A stretch of 64,000 nucleotides of DNA, taken from assembly GCF_004798865.1 (NCBI RefSeq), contig NW_025336598.1, positions 29,327,935 to 29,391,934 of the forward strand, read 5' to 3'. The DNA is from Varanus komodoensis (lineage: Eukaryota > Chordata > Lepidosauria > Squamata > Varanidae). The notes under the pieces are model-generated. The model did no database searches, had not been told where the DNA came from, and saw nothing but the letters and a program-made list of their open reading frames with translations. This document shows, in pieces, positions 1 to 11,300 of the stretch (within the stretch, counting starts at the first letter, position 1; every line of letters begins with the position of its first letter). Both the position numbers and the translations under genes were made by a program.

Positions 1-3000
1 GGCTTTTTCATGTTCGGTTCCGTGCATTGCTTAGTAGCCAATCAGGCTTTTGCACATACATCAAACTCAAGAAAAGGAAGATATAGAAAATGGCAACATG
101 CCAGAAAACTGGTCTAAGCATAAGAAAATAACAGACAACTTGACAGACCACTGACAACTGATTTGAAAACTAAAAATATTAAATTAATTAAAATAGCTCA
201 ATGTCCTGTGTTAACTGTCAAAGAATTCCTCTTCCCTAGAACTAGCTTAGCAAATACAACAGTGCGATATGTCACAAAATAATCTCCCCTAGGCAACTGG
301 AATAAAATTTTGTTTAAAGAGGAATTACCACCAATAAAGGAGTCCAGATATCAGATCCTCAAATCTAAATATTAAGAGTACTCCAAAAGAAAGTGAACTT
401 TATGTTCTGGCATCCAAAAGGACATTATCAATCTTCCCTATGTAGTCCTCTAATCTCCCAGACTGCAGAGTATTTAATCATTGGTCCAGGCATAGTTGTG
501 ATATGGCAGTAGTCTGAAAATCAATATCAATAATAGGTCTTCAACTTTCCATATGGGAATATCTCAACAGTCCCTTCCAATCAAGTAATAGCCCATGGAA
601 AAGTTAGCTGTTCTGATTCCAGCGCTGCAATATCTCAGTGTACCTACACATGAGCACCATATAAAAGCTAGGGCAATAATTTAATTTTATATAGCTCAAG
701 AAGAGGCATCACTAACTTCCCACCATCCTGGAAACAAAAAATAGCACTAGCAGTTCCATTAGCTGCCAGTGTAGCAGCTTTCAAATGAGAAGACGAATTT
801 TTAAGCATCACACCCATAAATTTGTATGAATCAGTCTGCTGCAACAATTTCCACCAATGTCCTTTCCTTTTCTTCCTGAACAACAGTATTTTAGTTTTAG
901 AATAATTTAAATGGTCAAAGATGCTTAGTATGATATTTAGGTTCCCAGAAGTCTTTGCAAGCTTTATTTTTTTTGAACTTAATTTTCTCTCCCCGCCCCA
1001 ACTTAATTTTAATACTCAGCATGTTCCTCAGCTAAATACTGAGACAGCAGATGCACTAACTCATTTTCAGCACTAATGGGCAAGACATGTCCCTTGTGAA
1101 ATCAGGGAATACTAACGCTGGCTTGTATTTGACATCCTCCTCCAGGGACAAGCCTCTATAATCCTGGGCACATTACAAAAGAGAATAATTTAGTCATAAG
1201 TACATTGGTCACATCATGAAAAATACCTTCTCACTGTTTTGAACAACCTGAATAATTTTATCTGGTTCCTTCATTCACCATGGAAGCAGAAGCACAAGCA
1301 TTAGCTTTTGAAAGAATGTGTGAAAGAAAGATTATCACCCATGTTTCAGACTACAATAAATTATATCACCATATATTACCTTTCAATCGAATATTTGACC
1401 ATGCATTATAGAATTAGGTGATCAACACTTTGCCCAACTCATCCTATTCATGAGATCCGCTCTGAGAATATGACAATTTAGGCTGACTGTTCTGTTGTTA
1501 ATTCAACAGAGGATTGAACATGCTGCGGCTTGCCATGGCTTATTTTATTCCCTCAGTCCTGCTGGCTCAGGAATGTATTCCAGCTACCTTTACAGCAGAA
1601 CTTCTTGTTTCCTTAGCCCCTACATCAGCACCTTTTCTGCAATTGGTCTGCTGCAGTTTCTGGCTCCTGAGAGAAACTACTGCCCATGGGCATCAGTTCG
1701 CCAAATGGAAATTACATTTGGAAGCCTTATGAACACAGTAACAGTTTGCAACCTTTCCAGGCAGGTTTTTTTCCAGGCTGTTGCACAAGTCCTCCTATCT
1801 CTTATTTAGCCTATCCTACTCTTTTGGAAATGTCCTTGTCAAATTCATCTTCCTCTTCAGAGCCTTCCTCGCTCAAGAACAACTTTTTTCAAATGGGTGT
1901 TTCACATTGTACTGATGTAAAAACCCCATCCTTACAGTTTCTTCTCCCCAGCAGCCTGCCACTGGACAGTGAAGAAAGCTGACAGGAAGAAAATTGAGCA
2001 AAACTGTCAGAACCTTTCTCCTGTTCTGTACATTTTTCTTTTACCCTGTTTTCACCTGTCTTGGGGGTAAAAAGGGGAGGCACACAAGGGGACACATTAC
2101 ATTATTGGTCATGCTAATACTGAGTAAACCAAACTTCATGCATCTAGCTGGACAAAATCTAAAACCTAAGCTATGCTAGCTCGAGTCATGAGAGACTCCA
2201 GCAGGATCTTTACTAGTTGTTTCCAAGGAACCAAGAGTATTTGGCAACAGAAAAGATTGGGTTTGTTTTACTCTCAGTGGTGGTCACTGCAACCAGTTGG
2301 CTCTACTGCATCATGCATTGAGCCTGTAGACAAAGAACCTGCAGTTGCTTGGTGACTACAAAAGATCATTGGTCATCTGAAATACATTGTTAATCATAAT
2401 CAATCAATACATTAGAATATGTGAATCTTCCAATCAGTCTAAATGGGCTAGCAGAACTGACGCCAGAGGTGGAATTGAAGTCATACAAGAGAAGCAATGG
2501 TTGACTATCAGACCTGAGGCTACAATAGTAATATGGATATGGAATCCATTATCATAAGACTGAAAATGCTTTCGGGACTAAGCTGCACACAGTTAATGTA
2601 ACTTCATTAAATAGAAGCACACAGGTTTTAAATTTATTTATAATTGTCTAACTGTTCAATACGTGAAACTCCCCGGGTGGTTAACAAAAGTTAAACACAG
2701 CAAGATCAAGAAAGACATAAAATAGTAAGACCACAGTCAGTACTACCAGTACAACATTCTTGTGATATGGAGTAAAACACAGTTCAACCATTCCAAAAGT
2801 CTTGATAGTTCACAAAATTCCAAGTGGGATCTACTGTTTCACACACACACTATGGTTGAATCCAACCCTTTCTAGTCTTAGCAAGGCCTATCAGCCAGCA
2901 TCAGCAGCCATCTGCCAAGGCTCACTATCTGACAAGGGGCCACTGCCAACTGCTGCTGTAGCTTCTACTGCCCTTCTCCTTTCCTTTCCCAGCCCTACTG

Positions 3001-4490
3001 GTGCTGAGCATATGAACTGCCAGAATGACATCCTCTGCTCTTCCCAACATCAGCTGGAGCTGACCCGAAGAGCACCACCCAGCACATGGCATTCTAAGTT
3101 CTTTTCTGATCATCTTTGCCACTGGTTTGCCAGTTGGTTGGGCCTACTAAATACAGTTGGTCTTGGGAACATCTGTAGAAAGGGGAAGCAGAATGCAGCT
3201 GCCATGGCTCATTCACCAAGTGGGGTCTGAAGATCACTGAGACACCCCTACCCTATGATCTGCAACCTCACTCATCTTGTGGCATGTATTACACCCGTAA
3301 TCAAGTGAGCTTGAAATGGGCAAAACTAGTCTAAGATTGCAAAGCTAGAAGAGCTTAATTGCCTAACCAGCTAATTGTCAAATCACCCTGTACATAAGGT
3401 TTGGATGGCCTGACTACAATCCAACTGTGTGGAGGAAGGCCTTCATATCTCATCAGCTACAACAGGAATTAGGGGATAGCTGAATTCACACATAAGGCTG
3501 CCACCCAAAAAGCAGTAACAACATTTTGCAAATAGTAAGGAAACTGATGCAAATTCAAAAGCAGGATGGCAAATGCCAGGGCCCTCAAGTTTGCTCCCCA
3601 CAGAACAAATGCCTTAAAAATAACTTCATTTTTAAAAAAAAAATAAAACTTTAAAATCAAACCCACTTATTGAACTAGAAAGCACCAGGATGTGAGGATT
3701 ACCAGGTGGACTGCACAGAGTAGGCAGAAATTGAGCATGAGCATGTTTTGTATAATAAGTTCCCACTTCTTAAGAAAGGCATGTTTCCTTGAAGTCAGGT
3801 CAGTTGATTAAACAAAGCAGAAGAATATGAAGGGGTATGGCAGTGATTTCCCTGTAGTCTCATTGATTGGCATCATAGGAAACAGAAGCTCAACAGTCTA
3901 AAGAAGAGGAAAATAAACATATAGAACCTTTCCAGGCTGGTATCTCCAGACATTTTGTATTATACTGGCTTCAGCCAGCATGGGTTATTTGAAGATGTAG
4001 CCTGAAAAAAATCTGAAGGGAACCATGTATAGGAAAGCCACTAAAGGAAAAACTCATTCCTTAGCTAATAGTCCTCTTTTCAAGGACATGCATCTCATGA
4101 TCAGGGTTAATAATTCAGAATATAAGAAATGAGCTTGTGCTAGGTCTCAATCTTATGCAAATTTAAACAGAAAAAAGGCATAGAGGACCAAACGTACCAC
4201 AGGAAGCAATAGTTAGGAGGGGCATGCCGGGAATTCTAGGCCGTTTTCTAAGTTTGCATTGGTCTATACCCTTAAACTATTGCACCTTCACTGTCAGAAC
4301 TGCGTTTCCCAAGGTATGAAGTCTAGAACTGATCAGCATGTCCCTGGCTAATCAGCTCAGAGGGACTTTGCACTCAGATTCTCTCATCCCACACTCCTCA
4401 GCAGTGTGAAAGGACAGAGGGTATGGCGAGTTGACTATGTGTGGATGGATGAGTGGTACGAGAATCTTTTCTTTTTCTTTCTCTCACTCT
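1..4490. other. Intron DNA without recognised features
   Basis: I read this stretch on both strands and recognise no gene, RNA or well-preserved mobile element. Short open frames here (for example around 1495-1809 and 2802-3230) have no family resemblance and sit in intronic sequence, so I treat them as chance. A sequence like CATGCCGGGAATTCTAGG near 4224 resembles one arm of the hairpin elements seen elsewhere in the window but is too short to call. Confidence 0.5.
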
Positions 4491-4493
4491 CCC

Positions 4494-4620
4494 TACATTT
4501 GCTCAAGAAGAGGAAACAGGGGAGAGCTATTGTTCTCGTGGCCTGCTTGCGGGCTTCCAGGAGACATTTTGTTGGCAACTGTGGAAAACTGGATTCGGGA
4601 CCATTGTCCTCATCAAGGAA
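4494..4620 (+). repeat. Squamate interspersed repeat fragment (TCTGATCCAGC family)
   Basis: The stretch reads GAGAGCTATTGTTCTCGTGG, then a GCTTGCGGGCTTCC-like segment and a 'tttgttggcaactgtggaaa' segment. This is the recognisable body of a very common reptilian dispersed repeat whose consensus ends in 'ggactagatgggcc..tctgatccagc'. Better-preserved relatives are at 36330-36625, 36945-37110, 48885-49045 (inverse) and 61300-61530. I recognise the family by pattern and cannot assign a database name. Confidence 0.5.
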
Positions 4621-4841
4621 GGCCACGACAAACCAGGAAACATCCAAAATACCACAAGAATGAGTTAAGAATGGGAGACCATGTAGTATTCCGGGGATAG
4701 GCACAGAACTCATTCTCTAAACACTTTCCCTTCCTGTTCTTTTCACACCTATACTTTTTGTAAAGCATAAGGAAAACACGTAAGTTGCTAAGTTTACTCA
4801 GAAGTCAGACTGAGTGATGTCAACTAACTTATCCTTTAAAG

Positions 4842-5064
4842 CAGGGGTCTCAAACTCACGGCCCGCGGGCCAATTGCTGGGATGGGGGGGCACGGGGGAG
4901 GGGCCCTGCGGCCTTCAAAGCGCCGGCGGCGCCCGGGCCGGCCTCCGGGAGCGACGCGGGATGAGTGGCCTACACCACCATGGTGGTGGAATACTTGATG
5001 CGGCCCAGCCTCACCCAGACTCTACTTCCACCAGCCCCCAGGTAAGTTGAGTTTGAGACCCCTG
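4842..5064. mobile_element. hAT-type MITE, 223 bp
   Basis: The element has near-perfect terminal inverted repeats: CAGGGGTCTCAAACTC at the left end and GAGTTTGAGACCCCTG at the right end, exactly reverse complementary over 16 bp. It is flanked by similar 8-mers, CTTTAAAG (4834-4841) and CTTTACAT (5065-5072), matching at 6 of 8 positions, as expected of an aged 8-bp hAT target duplication. The inside is strikingly GC-rich for this AT-rich intron and holds no transposase, so it is non-autonomous. The CAG...CTG ends and 8-bp duplication are hAT hallmarks. Confidence 0.85.
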
Positions 5065-5072
5065 CTTTACAT

Positions 5073-6955
5073 GCTTGTTTCCAGTTTTGAACAAGAAGAA
5101 TACTGAAACGGTGTGAAGGTCTGCTGTTAGTATATCCTCCCTCTTGTATGAAGGGAAACATAGGGGCAATGCTAAGCAATCTGTGCAATTCTTTTGTACA
5201 AGTCAACATTGGTAGAAATAATAATTCTCTTAAAGAAGGGAGATGCAATCTGCTGTTTTGGACTAATGAACTGAAATCACACCTGCTCAAAAAGGCACTC
5301 CAGTAAATAAATAACATGGTAAGGTCAGCACCACCGGTTGCTGTACCTATTTCCAGAGTATTGCAAATCAAGTATAAAGAAGGGGGAAAGGTACAGCTCT
5401 TTAATTCTGCATGATGTTAAAGCAAAGTGTCAAGTGTATTATACCAATATGATTCTGGGCAGATGCTGGATGTTTGGCGAAAGATACACATTCTAATCAT
5501 ATTCCCTGATCATATTCCCACCTGCAACCCCCTCTGTATGGTTATTTTATAACTTTTTTTTTTTTGCTGTAAAGAAGAGTCACATGATCTCTGTAGACAC
5601 AAATTCACATCTTCAAAGAACTTTAAAACCAAGGATCTGTGATAATACCTTCTAGAAAGCAAAACTGCCCAATAATGTTACAGAAACCTCAGGAAGAGCA
5701 TGACTTTGTGACTAGATTAATGGAATTCAGTTACCAAAAATTTTAAACATTGCATGCTACATAATTAAAAATTCATCTTTTTCATCTTTTTTTCATCTTT
5801 GGCCTATAATGAATCTTAAACAGAAAACAACTTTATATAGATATTTCTTCAAAAAGCATTTTATTAAAAAAAAACAATTTAAATCAATTTTTTTATTTTA
5901 AAGAAATCATTGAATTTTATCCACCACGCCAGAGACTGAATGTACTTATATAATGCAAAACCTCAACATTTAGAATGGTTTTCATATACATATCTATTGA
6001 CTGGTTCACAAACTCAAGTATGCATCATTTGATTTATCAATATATTTCTTACAGCTGAATATATTCCAATTGTAAACTACCTTGAACAGTTGATAGAAAG
6101 ACAAGGTTTAAACATTGGGGGGAAAAAACCAAACTCCAGTGAAAACAAATTGTTTCAGGCAAATATGTAGTGATAGGAAAGTTGTGATGCCAAGTGACCT
6201 CAAAAATGGCTCTATGTTCTAGCAACATCCTGCCATAGAAGCCCTTTCAGGTTTAGCCACTGGAGCATGGAGAAGAGATAAAATTCTCGCCTGTATATGG
6301 TGCTTTCTAACTTATTTGATCTGGCTGCTTTCTGATCTTGCAGTCTGATATATAAACAGATTTGATTTTTAAAAGGATTTGCATGCTCCAACAGGATTTG
6401 CATGCTCCAAAAAAAAATACTTATACTGAAAAATGGGTCAGCACAACCTCCTTCATAATTTAGCTTGGAGGAAAAGCGCAATTGTCTTAAAACATTATGT
6501 ACTCTTTACTCTTGGAGAAGAGACAATATTTGATGCCTGGTAGATTACCTGCAGTCTGAATCAGCCTCACACATTCCATTATATCAGCACTCTTCCCATT
6601 CTGCTACATATGTGGATATTTAGATAACTATTTAAGCAGAGTCTGCAATGAGCTTGTAAACCTGTGCCTGGACTGTACCACTTCAGACCAGGGTGGGAAG
6701 TCACATGTCTGAATACTCTTCCACATAAAAACTAAAAAGACATATACAAAAGTCCTCTTTGTGCATTCTCTGCAAAAGGTTCCACAAAACTTGTGCGAAC
6801 TAAAACTGGGGATAGGCATCATGCCTGCTGGTCTTGCTTCCAACATTCCCGCAAAGTCCTGGCTTGCCAGGTGTAGTAGCAAGATCCAGAGAATGCTCAC
6901 TGTATGAAACTGTGTAGTAGAAAAGACTATAGCCAAAGCATAGGCTTATCACCTT
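5073..6955. other. AT-rich intron DNA without recognised genes
   Basis: This is AT-rich CERS6 intron with homopolymer runs (for example the T-run near 5551 and A/T runs around 5860-5900). I see no element ends, coding motifs or RNA genes, apart from the small direct duplication at 6374-6409 listed separately. Confidence 0.5.
6374..6409. repeat. 17-bp direct duplication carrying two octamer motifs
   Basis: The unit AGGATTTGCATGCTCCA occurs at 6374-6390 and again at 6393-6409, a period of 19 bp. Each copy contains ATTTGCAT (6377-6384 and 6396-6403), the consensus octamer bound by POU-family factors, overlapping a palindromic GCATGC. Regulatory function is inference only; the octamer also occurs by chance in AT-rich DNA. 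Confidence 0.8.
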
Positions 6956-6959
6956 AGGC

Positions 6960-7325
6960 CAGTGGTGGCAAACCTATGGCACGCGTGCCACAGCGGACAC
7001 GCACAGCCCTCTCTGTCAGCACGTGAACCAAGTCTCCCCAGCATTGCCCCAGTAGCCGAGCATCAGATAACAGCACACACAGGGGCCATGCAGGTGCTCA
7101 GAAAGAGTAGCGGCGCCAGGCAATGCTGTCACGACCCACAACTCATTAGCCGTGACTCGCCCGAGCTTTCGCATGGCCGGTCAGTGTGCTGCCAAGGATA
7201 TCTATATATTTGCTTGGACTGGCTGTGAGTTGTTTTTTCTAAACTAAAACCTCAGTAGTCAGGTTTTATTGCAGTGTTGGCACTTTGGGATAAATAAGTG
7301 GGCTTTGGGTGTAGTGTCCATACAA
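6960..7325 (+). mobile_element. hAT-like DNA transposon fragment (CAGTGGTGGCAAACC type), 3' truncated
   Basis: The left end reads CAGTGGTGGCAAACCTATGG, then a 'cacgcgtgcc' segment and 'agccctctctgt'. This is the known start of a hAT-like non-autonomous element widespread in amniotes. Internal landmarks typical of that family, 'ttggcactttgggataaat' and 'agtgggctttgggt', are present near 7275-7315. I cannot find a matching right-hand inverted repeat, so the copy appears truncated near 7325. Family recognition is from memory of the repeat. Confidence 0.65.
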
Positions 7326-7439
7326 AATTACCCAATTACTTCAGTGTAAGTTCTTTGACTCCAAATTAGCTTCATTGTGTAATAGGATATGTGGTAATGT
7401 AATAAGATATGCCACCTATTTCTAAAAATAGCCATCTAC

Positions 7440-7745
7440 TATTTTTTGGAAATTTGCCCGGCCCAGAAGGTGGTAGCCAGATTGCTAAGTGGACTCACCA
7501 AAGTCATACCTACTTCACCAGCACACACAAGATATTCACTAGTTCCCAGTTGCTTTGGGGGCACAATTCAAAGTGCAGGTTTTAAGCTTTTAAGCCTTAA
7601 ACAGTCTTTTAACTTAGAAAGCCTCCAAAAATAACTTATCTACAGGGCCACATTCCTCCACATGAACCTGACTTGCAAGTTCGATAGAAACCCTTGGACA
7701 CCTTTTCTCAACTGTGGCATTCCTTGCCCAAAGATGTTAATCTAA
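7440..7745 (+). mobile_element. L2/CR1-clade LINE, ORF2 C-terminal remnant
   Basis: Translated pieces resemble the end of ORF2 of L2/CR1-type LINEs: QKVVARLLSGLTKV corresponds to the conserved 'QNAAARLLTGxxK' block. A SAGFKLLSLKQSFN stretch fits 'FKVLLLTYKALN', and SQLWHSLPKDVN (near 7710-7742) fits the conserved 'LWNSLPxxLR' motif. The pieces lie in the right order and spacing on the plus strand but in decayed frames, so this is an old, dead LINE fragment. The 3' part may continue toward the tail sequence near 8060 or 8225-8345. Confidence 0.65.
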
Positions 7746-8224
7746 GACCGTGACTGATGTTTTTGAGCTGCCACATTAAAATTAGTCTGTTTGCCTATGT
7801 TCTGATTCAACTTGGAGGTTTATGGACATCTAATGAACAGGAGGAGCAGCATAAGAGAATTCCTCTGGCATTTCCTCCCCAGCAGTTGCTAGACAGTCAT
7901 TTTTGGCCATCTAGTTGAGACACTTTGTAGGGTGAAAGCCAGTTGATTTCTGACCTTTAATTTTAATTATGCTTTATTACTGTGTTTTATTGTACTACAC
8001 TGTATGGTATTCCAACTTGGTGAGGTTTTTAGGGTTTTCTTGCAAAAAGTTGGAATAAAAATACTACAAACAAAAACAGGTGAATACAACTTTATAAAGT
8101 TAATTCTTACATTTCATCATTGACTAATTGTTCTTCCACCCTAAATTAAAGCTACTGTGCTCATGTCACATACTATTTCCATAATAAGTGGAATTAAGTG
8201 GTACTTAACTAATAAGTGGCCAGG

Positions 8225-8345
8225 GTGACTTATTTTATATTGTTAATTTGTTTTATATTTTTAATGTATTATATTTTAATTTATGTTGTGAGCCGCCCCG
8301 AGGCTTCGGCAAATGGGGCGGCATAGAAATGTTTTAAATAAATAA
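8225..8345 (+). mobile_element. L2/CR1-like LINE 3' tail with stem-loop
   Basis: A T-rich lead is followed by GTGAGCCGCCCCGAGGCTTC, a loop, GGGGCGGCATAGAAATG and an AAATAAATAAAT tail. The 8-bp stem GCCGCCCC (8292-8299) pairs perfectly with GGGGCGGC (8315-8322). The same tail recurs at 9728-9845, 36640-36860 and 37455-37675 and inverted at 8744-8830 and 10914-11012. Such conserved 3' ends are normally the recognition site for the LINE's own reverse transcriptase. Confidence 0.75.
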
Positions 8346-8743
8346 ATATTTCTTTTCCATGTCAAATATCCCCTCCCCCCCCTGCATGCACACATACACA
8401 CACCCCTGATCCAGAGAATGTACTGAAAGGACATAGATGGAAACAGTAAGACTGCATCCAGGTCACATCACCCTTCAATGCAAGTGTATGTGTGGCGGGG
8501 AGGTGTGTGTGGAAGTTTCCATTCTACAATTGAAACAAATAATTTTCATCTAAGCAACAAGCACTGTAGGTTTTGCAAAGCAACAAAACAGGACTCCAAA
8601 TGGCACATAAATCCCACTTTGAAAGCAAACCATGACTTGTGCAAACTATTTTCTGTATGTCTGTCTTCTTTTTTGGTTTTGGCAAAAAATGTTGAACTAT
8701 GGTGTCATAGAACTGTGTCTACAACCAAACTTCTGATTTCATA

Positions 8744-8830
8744 TTTATTTATTTATTTATATTTATATGCCGTCCTTTGCAAAAGCCTCAGGACGGCTTA
8801 CAGATATCTTCACCTTCAGTGCACAGGAAG
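8744..8830 (-). mobile_element. LINE 3' tail (inverted) with covarying stem
   Basis: A TTTATTTATTTATTTAT microsatellite leads into 'atatgccgtcc...ggacggcttaca', the reverse complement of the tail described at 8225-8345. Here the stem is GCCGTCC (8769-8775) with GGACGGC (8791-8797). One base pair has changed on both sides relative to the GCCGCCC/GGGCGGC form, keeping the helix intact. Its 3' limit in the element is uncertain. Confidence 0.7.
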
Positions 8831-9036
8831 GAGAGAAGAAAGTGTACAACCAGGCTCAAGCCCCAGAGCAGGAAATCACAAAGTTGCATGCTCTGCTCCA
8901 GGACAAAGAAACATTCTTGGTTGACTACCAGAAGACCAACCAGTTCCCCACTTTCTAGAGACCATATCAGACACTGCAACATGTTTCCAGGCACATCTCT
9001 CCCAAAGCAGCTTCCTTTCTTGAAGTGGTTCAAAAT

Positions 9037-9272
9037 GTGTATTTTATTATTACTTTTATAGCCCACCTTCCCCTGCTCTTGCAAGGAACCTGAGTTGGCT
9101 TACATAGTCCTTTCTTCTCCATTTTATTTCACCACAGCGCTATCAGGTAAATTAGGCTGAGTTGGTGACACCCCCAGAGTCACCCAGTGAACTACATGGC
9201 CAAAGGAAGATCAGATCCTGGCTTTCCAGAGTCCAGTCTAGCACTCTAACCACTATACCCCACTACCTCTCT
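9037..9272 (-). mobile_element. MIR-type tRNA-derived SINE (inverted, decayed)
   Basis: Read on the minus strand, the head has an A-box-like GGGGTATAGTGGTTAGAGTG near 9242-9265, with a weak B box about 40 bases on. A CORE-SINE-like 'actgggtgactctgggggtgtcac' (complement near 9165-9190) and 'caactcagcctaatttacctgatag' follow. The tail ends in a T/A-rich stretch near 9037. This is the same architecture as the better-preserved SINE at 39647-39886. Divergence suggests an older subfamily. Confidence 0.7.
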
Positions 9273-9325
9273 TTTAGAGAGAAAATATTATGTGGAAACT
9301 TGCATGTGTAGACTTTATAAGACTT

Positions 9326-9446
9326 AAGGTACAAACCTATGCAAGTTGAGATGGATAAAAAGCCTATAACTCCCAGCCTCTCCCAGCCAGTATATTGGGA
9401 GTTGTAGGCTTTTAAGAATATCTGTACATGCACAGGATTGCACCTT
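9326..9446. mobile_element. Long-armed hairpin element (family 1), TTAA at both ends
   Basis: Two arms of about 50 bp face each other across a short loop. The left arm runs from AAGGTACAAACCTATGCAAG to TATAACTCCCA, and the right arm is its imperfect reverse complement (TGGGAGTTGTAGGC to GATTGCACCTT). TTAA abuts each end (9324-9327 and 9445-9448 by my count), which could be a target-site duplication or part of the palindrome. There is no coding capacity. A second copy of this family lies at 57291-57431. Confidence 0.75.
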
Positions 9447-9727
9447 AAAGTGGAAAGCTACAGGCAGACAAAGCATAAGGGGCACTTTCTCCCACTGATT
9501 CTTGTTTCTCCAAAATGTCTTTTAGGGTAAGGGATGGAGGCAAAGCATAGAGACTCCTTACGTGCATTTGTGTATCACATGAAGTTAAAATGTGAGAACC
9601 AAAAGCACACAGAACAGTGAGAGTTTATGGGTTAGTTATAGCTATTAACAAATAAAAACAACCTGCTTTGATTACATTAAAGAAGACAATGCCTCCTTTC
9701 TCCAGTGCAAATACCAATCTTGGGAGA

Positions 9728-9845
9728 CTTAATTTATATTGTTAATTTATATTATTCTATCTTGAAGTTTATTTATGGTTGTGAGCCGCCCCGAGGCTTC
9801 GGCAAATGGGGCGGCATAGAAGTCTCCTAAATAAATAATTAATTA
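9728..9845 (+). mobile_element. L2/CR1-like LINE 3' tail with stem-loop
   Basis: This copy is the same tail as at 8225-8345: GTGAGCCGCCCCGAGGCTTC, stem GCCGCCCC (9785-9792) pairing with GGGGCGGC (9808-9815), then 'atagaagtctcc' and an AAATAAATAATTAATT tail. Near-identity to the 8225 copy over the stem-loop suggests the two are of similar age. Confidence 0.75.
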
Positions 9846-9849
9846 AATA

Positions 9850-10340
9850 AAATCTATACCCCCTCTTGGGCATGAACGAGGCAGTTTTTCTTGGTGTGCT
9901 TTCCAGGACCAAGGTGGCACCAACTCTTCAGATGAGGGCAGTGAGGCCTCAGAAATTGAGTCCGTGGATATGGAAATGCCAGAGGAGGTGGAACTTATCT
10001 CAAAGCCTCTGTCTCCAGGTGTTCAGGCAGACCCTGGGAACCGACAGGGTTTGAAAATGCTGGGAGAGAACATGGGAGAGGAGGGACAGAAGCCTTGATG
10101 TGGCTCACGATGTGACCTCAGGAAAGAAGGGCTAGCCAACTAGAGGACCTGCACAGGACCTCTGGAGAAGGGTGGCATACCCAGTGGGGTAGAGCTCAGG
10201 GTTTCTGAAAAGGAGAGTTCTTAAAAATAGTTTGTAGCTTGGGTTCAACAAACCATTTGGTGCAGGCTCAAAGACCCCTTTTGGCTGTACAATGGAAAGA
10301 AAGTGCTTTTTGCCAAAGAACTGTCTGATTTTTGAGAAAA
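9850..10340 (+). repeat. Dispersed repeat, copy A (relative at 41160-41620)
   Basis: The two copies share landmarks in the same order: 'acatgggagaggag', then 'gggttcaacaaac' about 180 bases later, then 'gccaaagaactgtctg' here against 'gcaaagaaacagtctg' there. Before these, both have a short acidic reading (here QGGTNSSDEGSEASEIES near 9912-9965). The family is not recognised. The acidic coding-like lead into a shared non-coding end would fit the terminal part of some retroelement, but I have no motif that proves it. Confidence 0.4.
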
Positions 10341-10913
10341 GGAAGGAGGAAACCTGACTCCCAAAACGTCCCCATGCCAAACTTCCATTTCCTTCTAAAA
10401 AGAAAACCCAGAAGATTGTGGTTCTCCGAGCATCACTCACAATGTAGTTCAGCTGCAAAGTCATGCAGCTAAGTGATGGGATTTTTGCACAGACTAGGAG
10501 CAAAGCTATACTAACATAGGCTCACGGGGGCATGCTAGGTCTTTTTTCTGTGTAACCTTGTATAGGACTGCGCCCGAAACAAACTTAAATCTCAGCTGCC
10601 ATTGCTTCCCTCTTGGAATTCTGGAGCTGCAGTTTTGTGAGGTTCTCAGAAGCCTGTTAAAAGGCTATTATCTGCCTAATAGAAGCAAACTTCTCAGGAT
10701 CGCATAGGCAAGAGCATGGCAGTCATGGCTTCCAGCTGGACAAAGGACTCCCATGTGATGTTTTTACTTAGACCTCTTCACATCTTCAAAGTCACTCCTA
10801 GAACTTAGCAGCCTAAGAACTTGTTAGCTCAGATCTATCCAGAATTTAAGCCATACCGTGATTATTGGCCACTGTCACATTGGCTTTGACCCAGGCCTGC
10901 TTTGTTCTCTTCA

Positions 10914-11012
10914 ACATTATTATTATTATTATTATTATTATAACATTTCTATGCCGCCCCTTGCCGAAACCGCGGGGCGGCTTACAAAAACCTCGGGGCG
11001 GCTTACATCTCT
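10914..11012 (-). mobile_element. LINE 3' tail (inverted) with ATT microsatellite
   Basis: An (ATT)n tract (10915-10941) is followed by 'aacatttctatgccgcccc', a loop and 'ggggcggcttac', the inverse of the LINE tail seen at 8225-8345. The stem is GCCGCCCC (10953-10960) with GGGGCGGC (10974-10981). The outer half 'cctcggggcggcttac' is repeated immediately after (about 10990-11007), so part of the tail is locally duplicated. Confidence 0.7.
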
Positions 11013-11204
11013 ATTCCCTTGCGATTCATGGGGTGTTTCCCAGGTTGTGCAATGTCCTTTAGCCACCCCACCTCTTGACTGGCCTTGTTAGTGCTTTTCT
11101 CCCTCTAATATATACTCCTCTTGCATACTACAAAGCTACTGAACAGCGTCCCCTCCCATATCAATTCTTCTCCCCTTCCTCTAAATAAAGGAGTGGGTAA
11201 CTTG

Positions 11205-11300
11205 TAGGATTCCACATGTTTTGGCCTACAACTCTCACCATTGACTAAGTTGGCTAAGACTAATGGCATTGCAGGCTGAAACACCCAGAGGGATGCAAGT
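11205..11300. repeat. Decayed hairpin element (family 2)
   Basis: The stretch 'ccacatgttttggcctacaactctcacca' faces 'aatggcattgcaggctgaaacacccagaggg' as imperfect inverted arms. This matches the pattern of the better copies at 24542-24657 and 47411-47510, whose consensus arms contain 'ttggactacaactccca' and its complement. It is strongly diverged. Confidence 0.5.
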
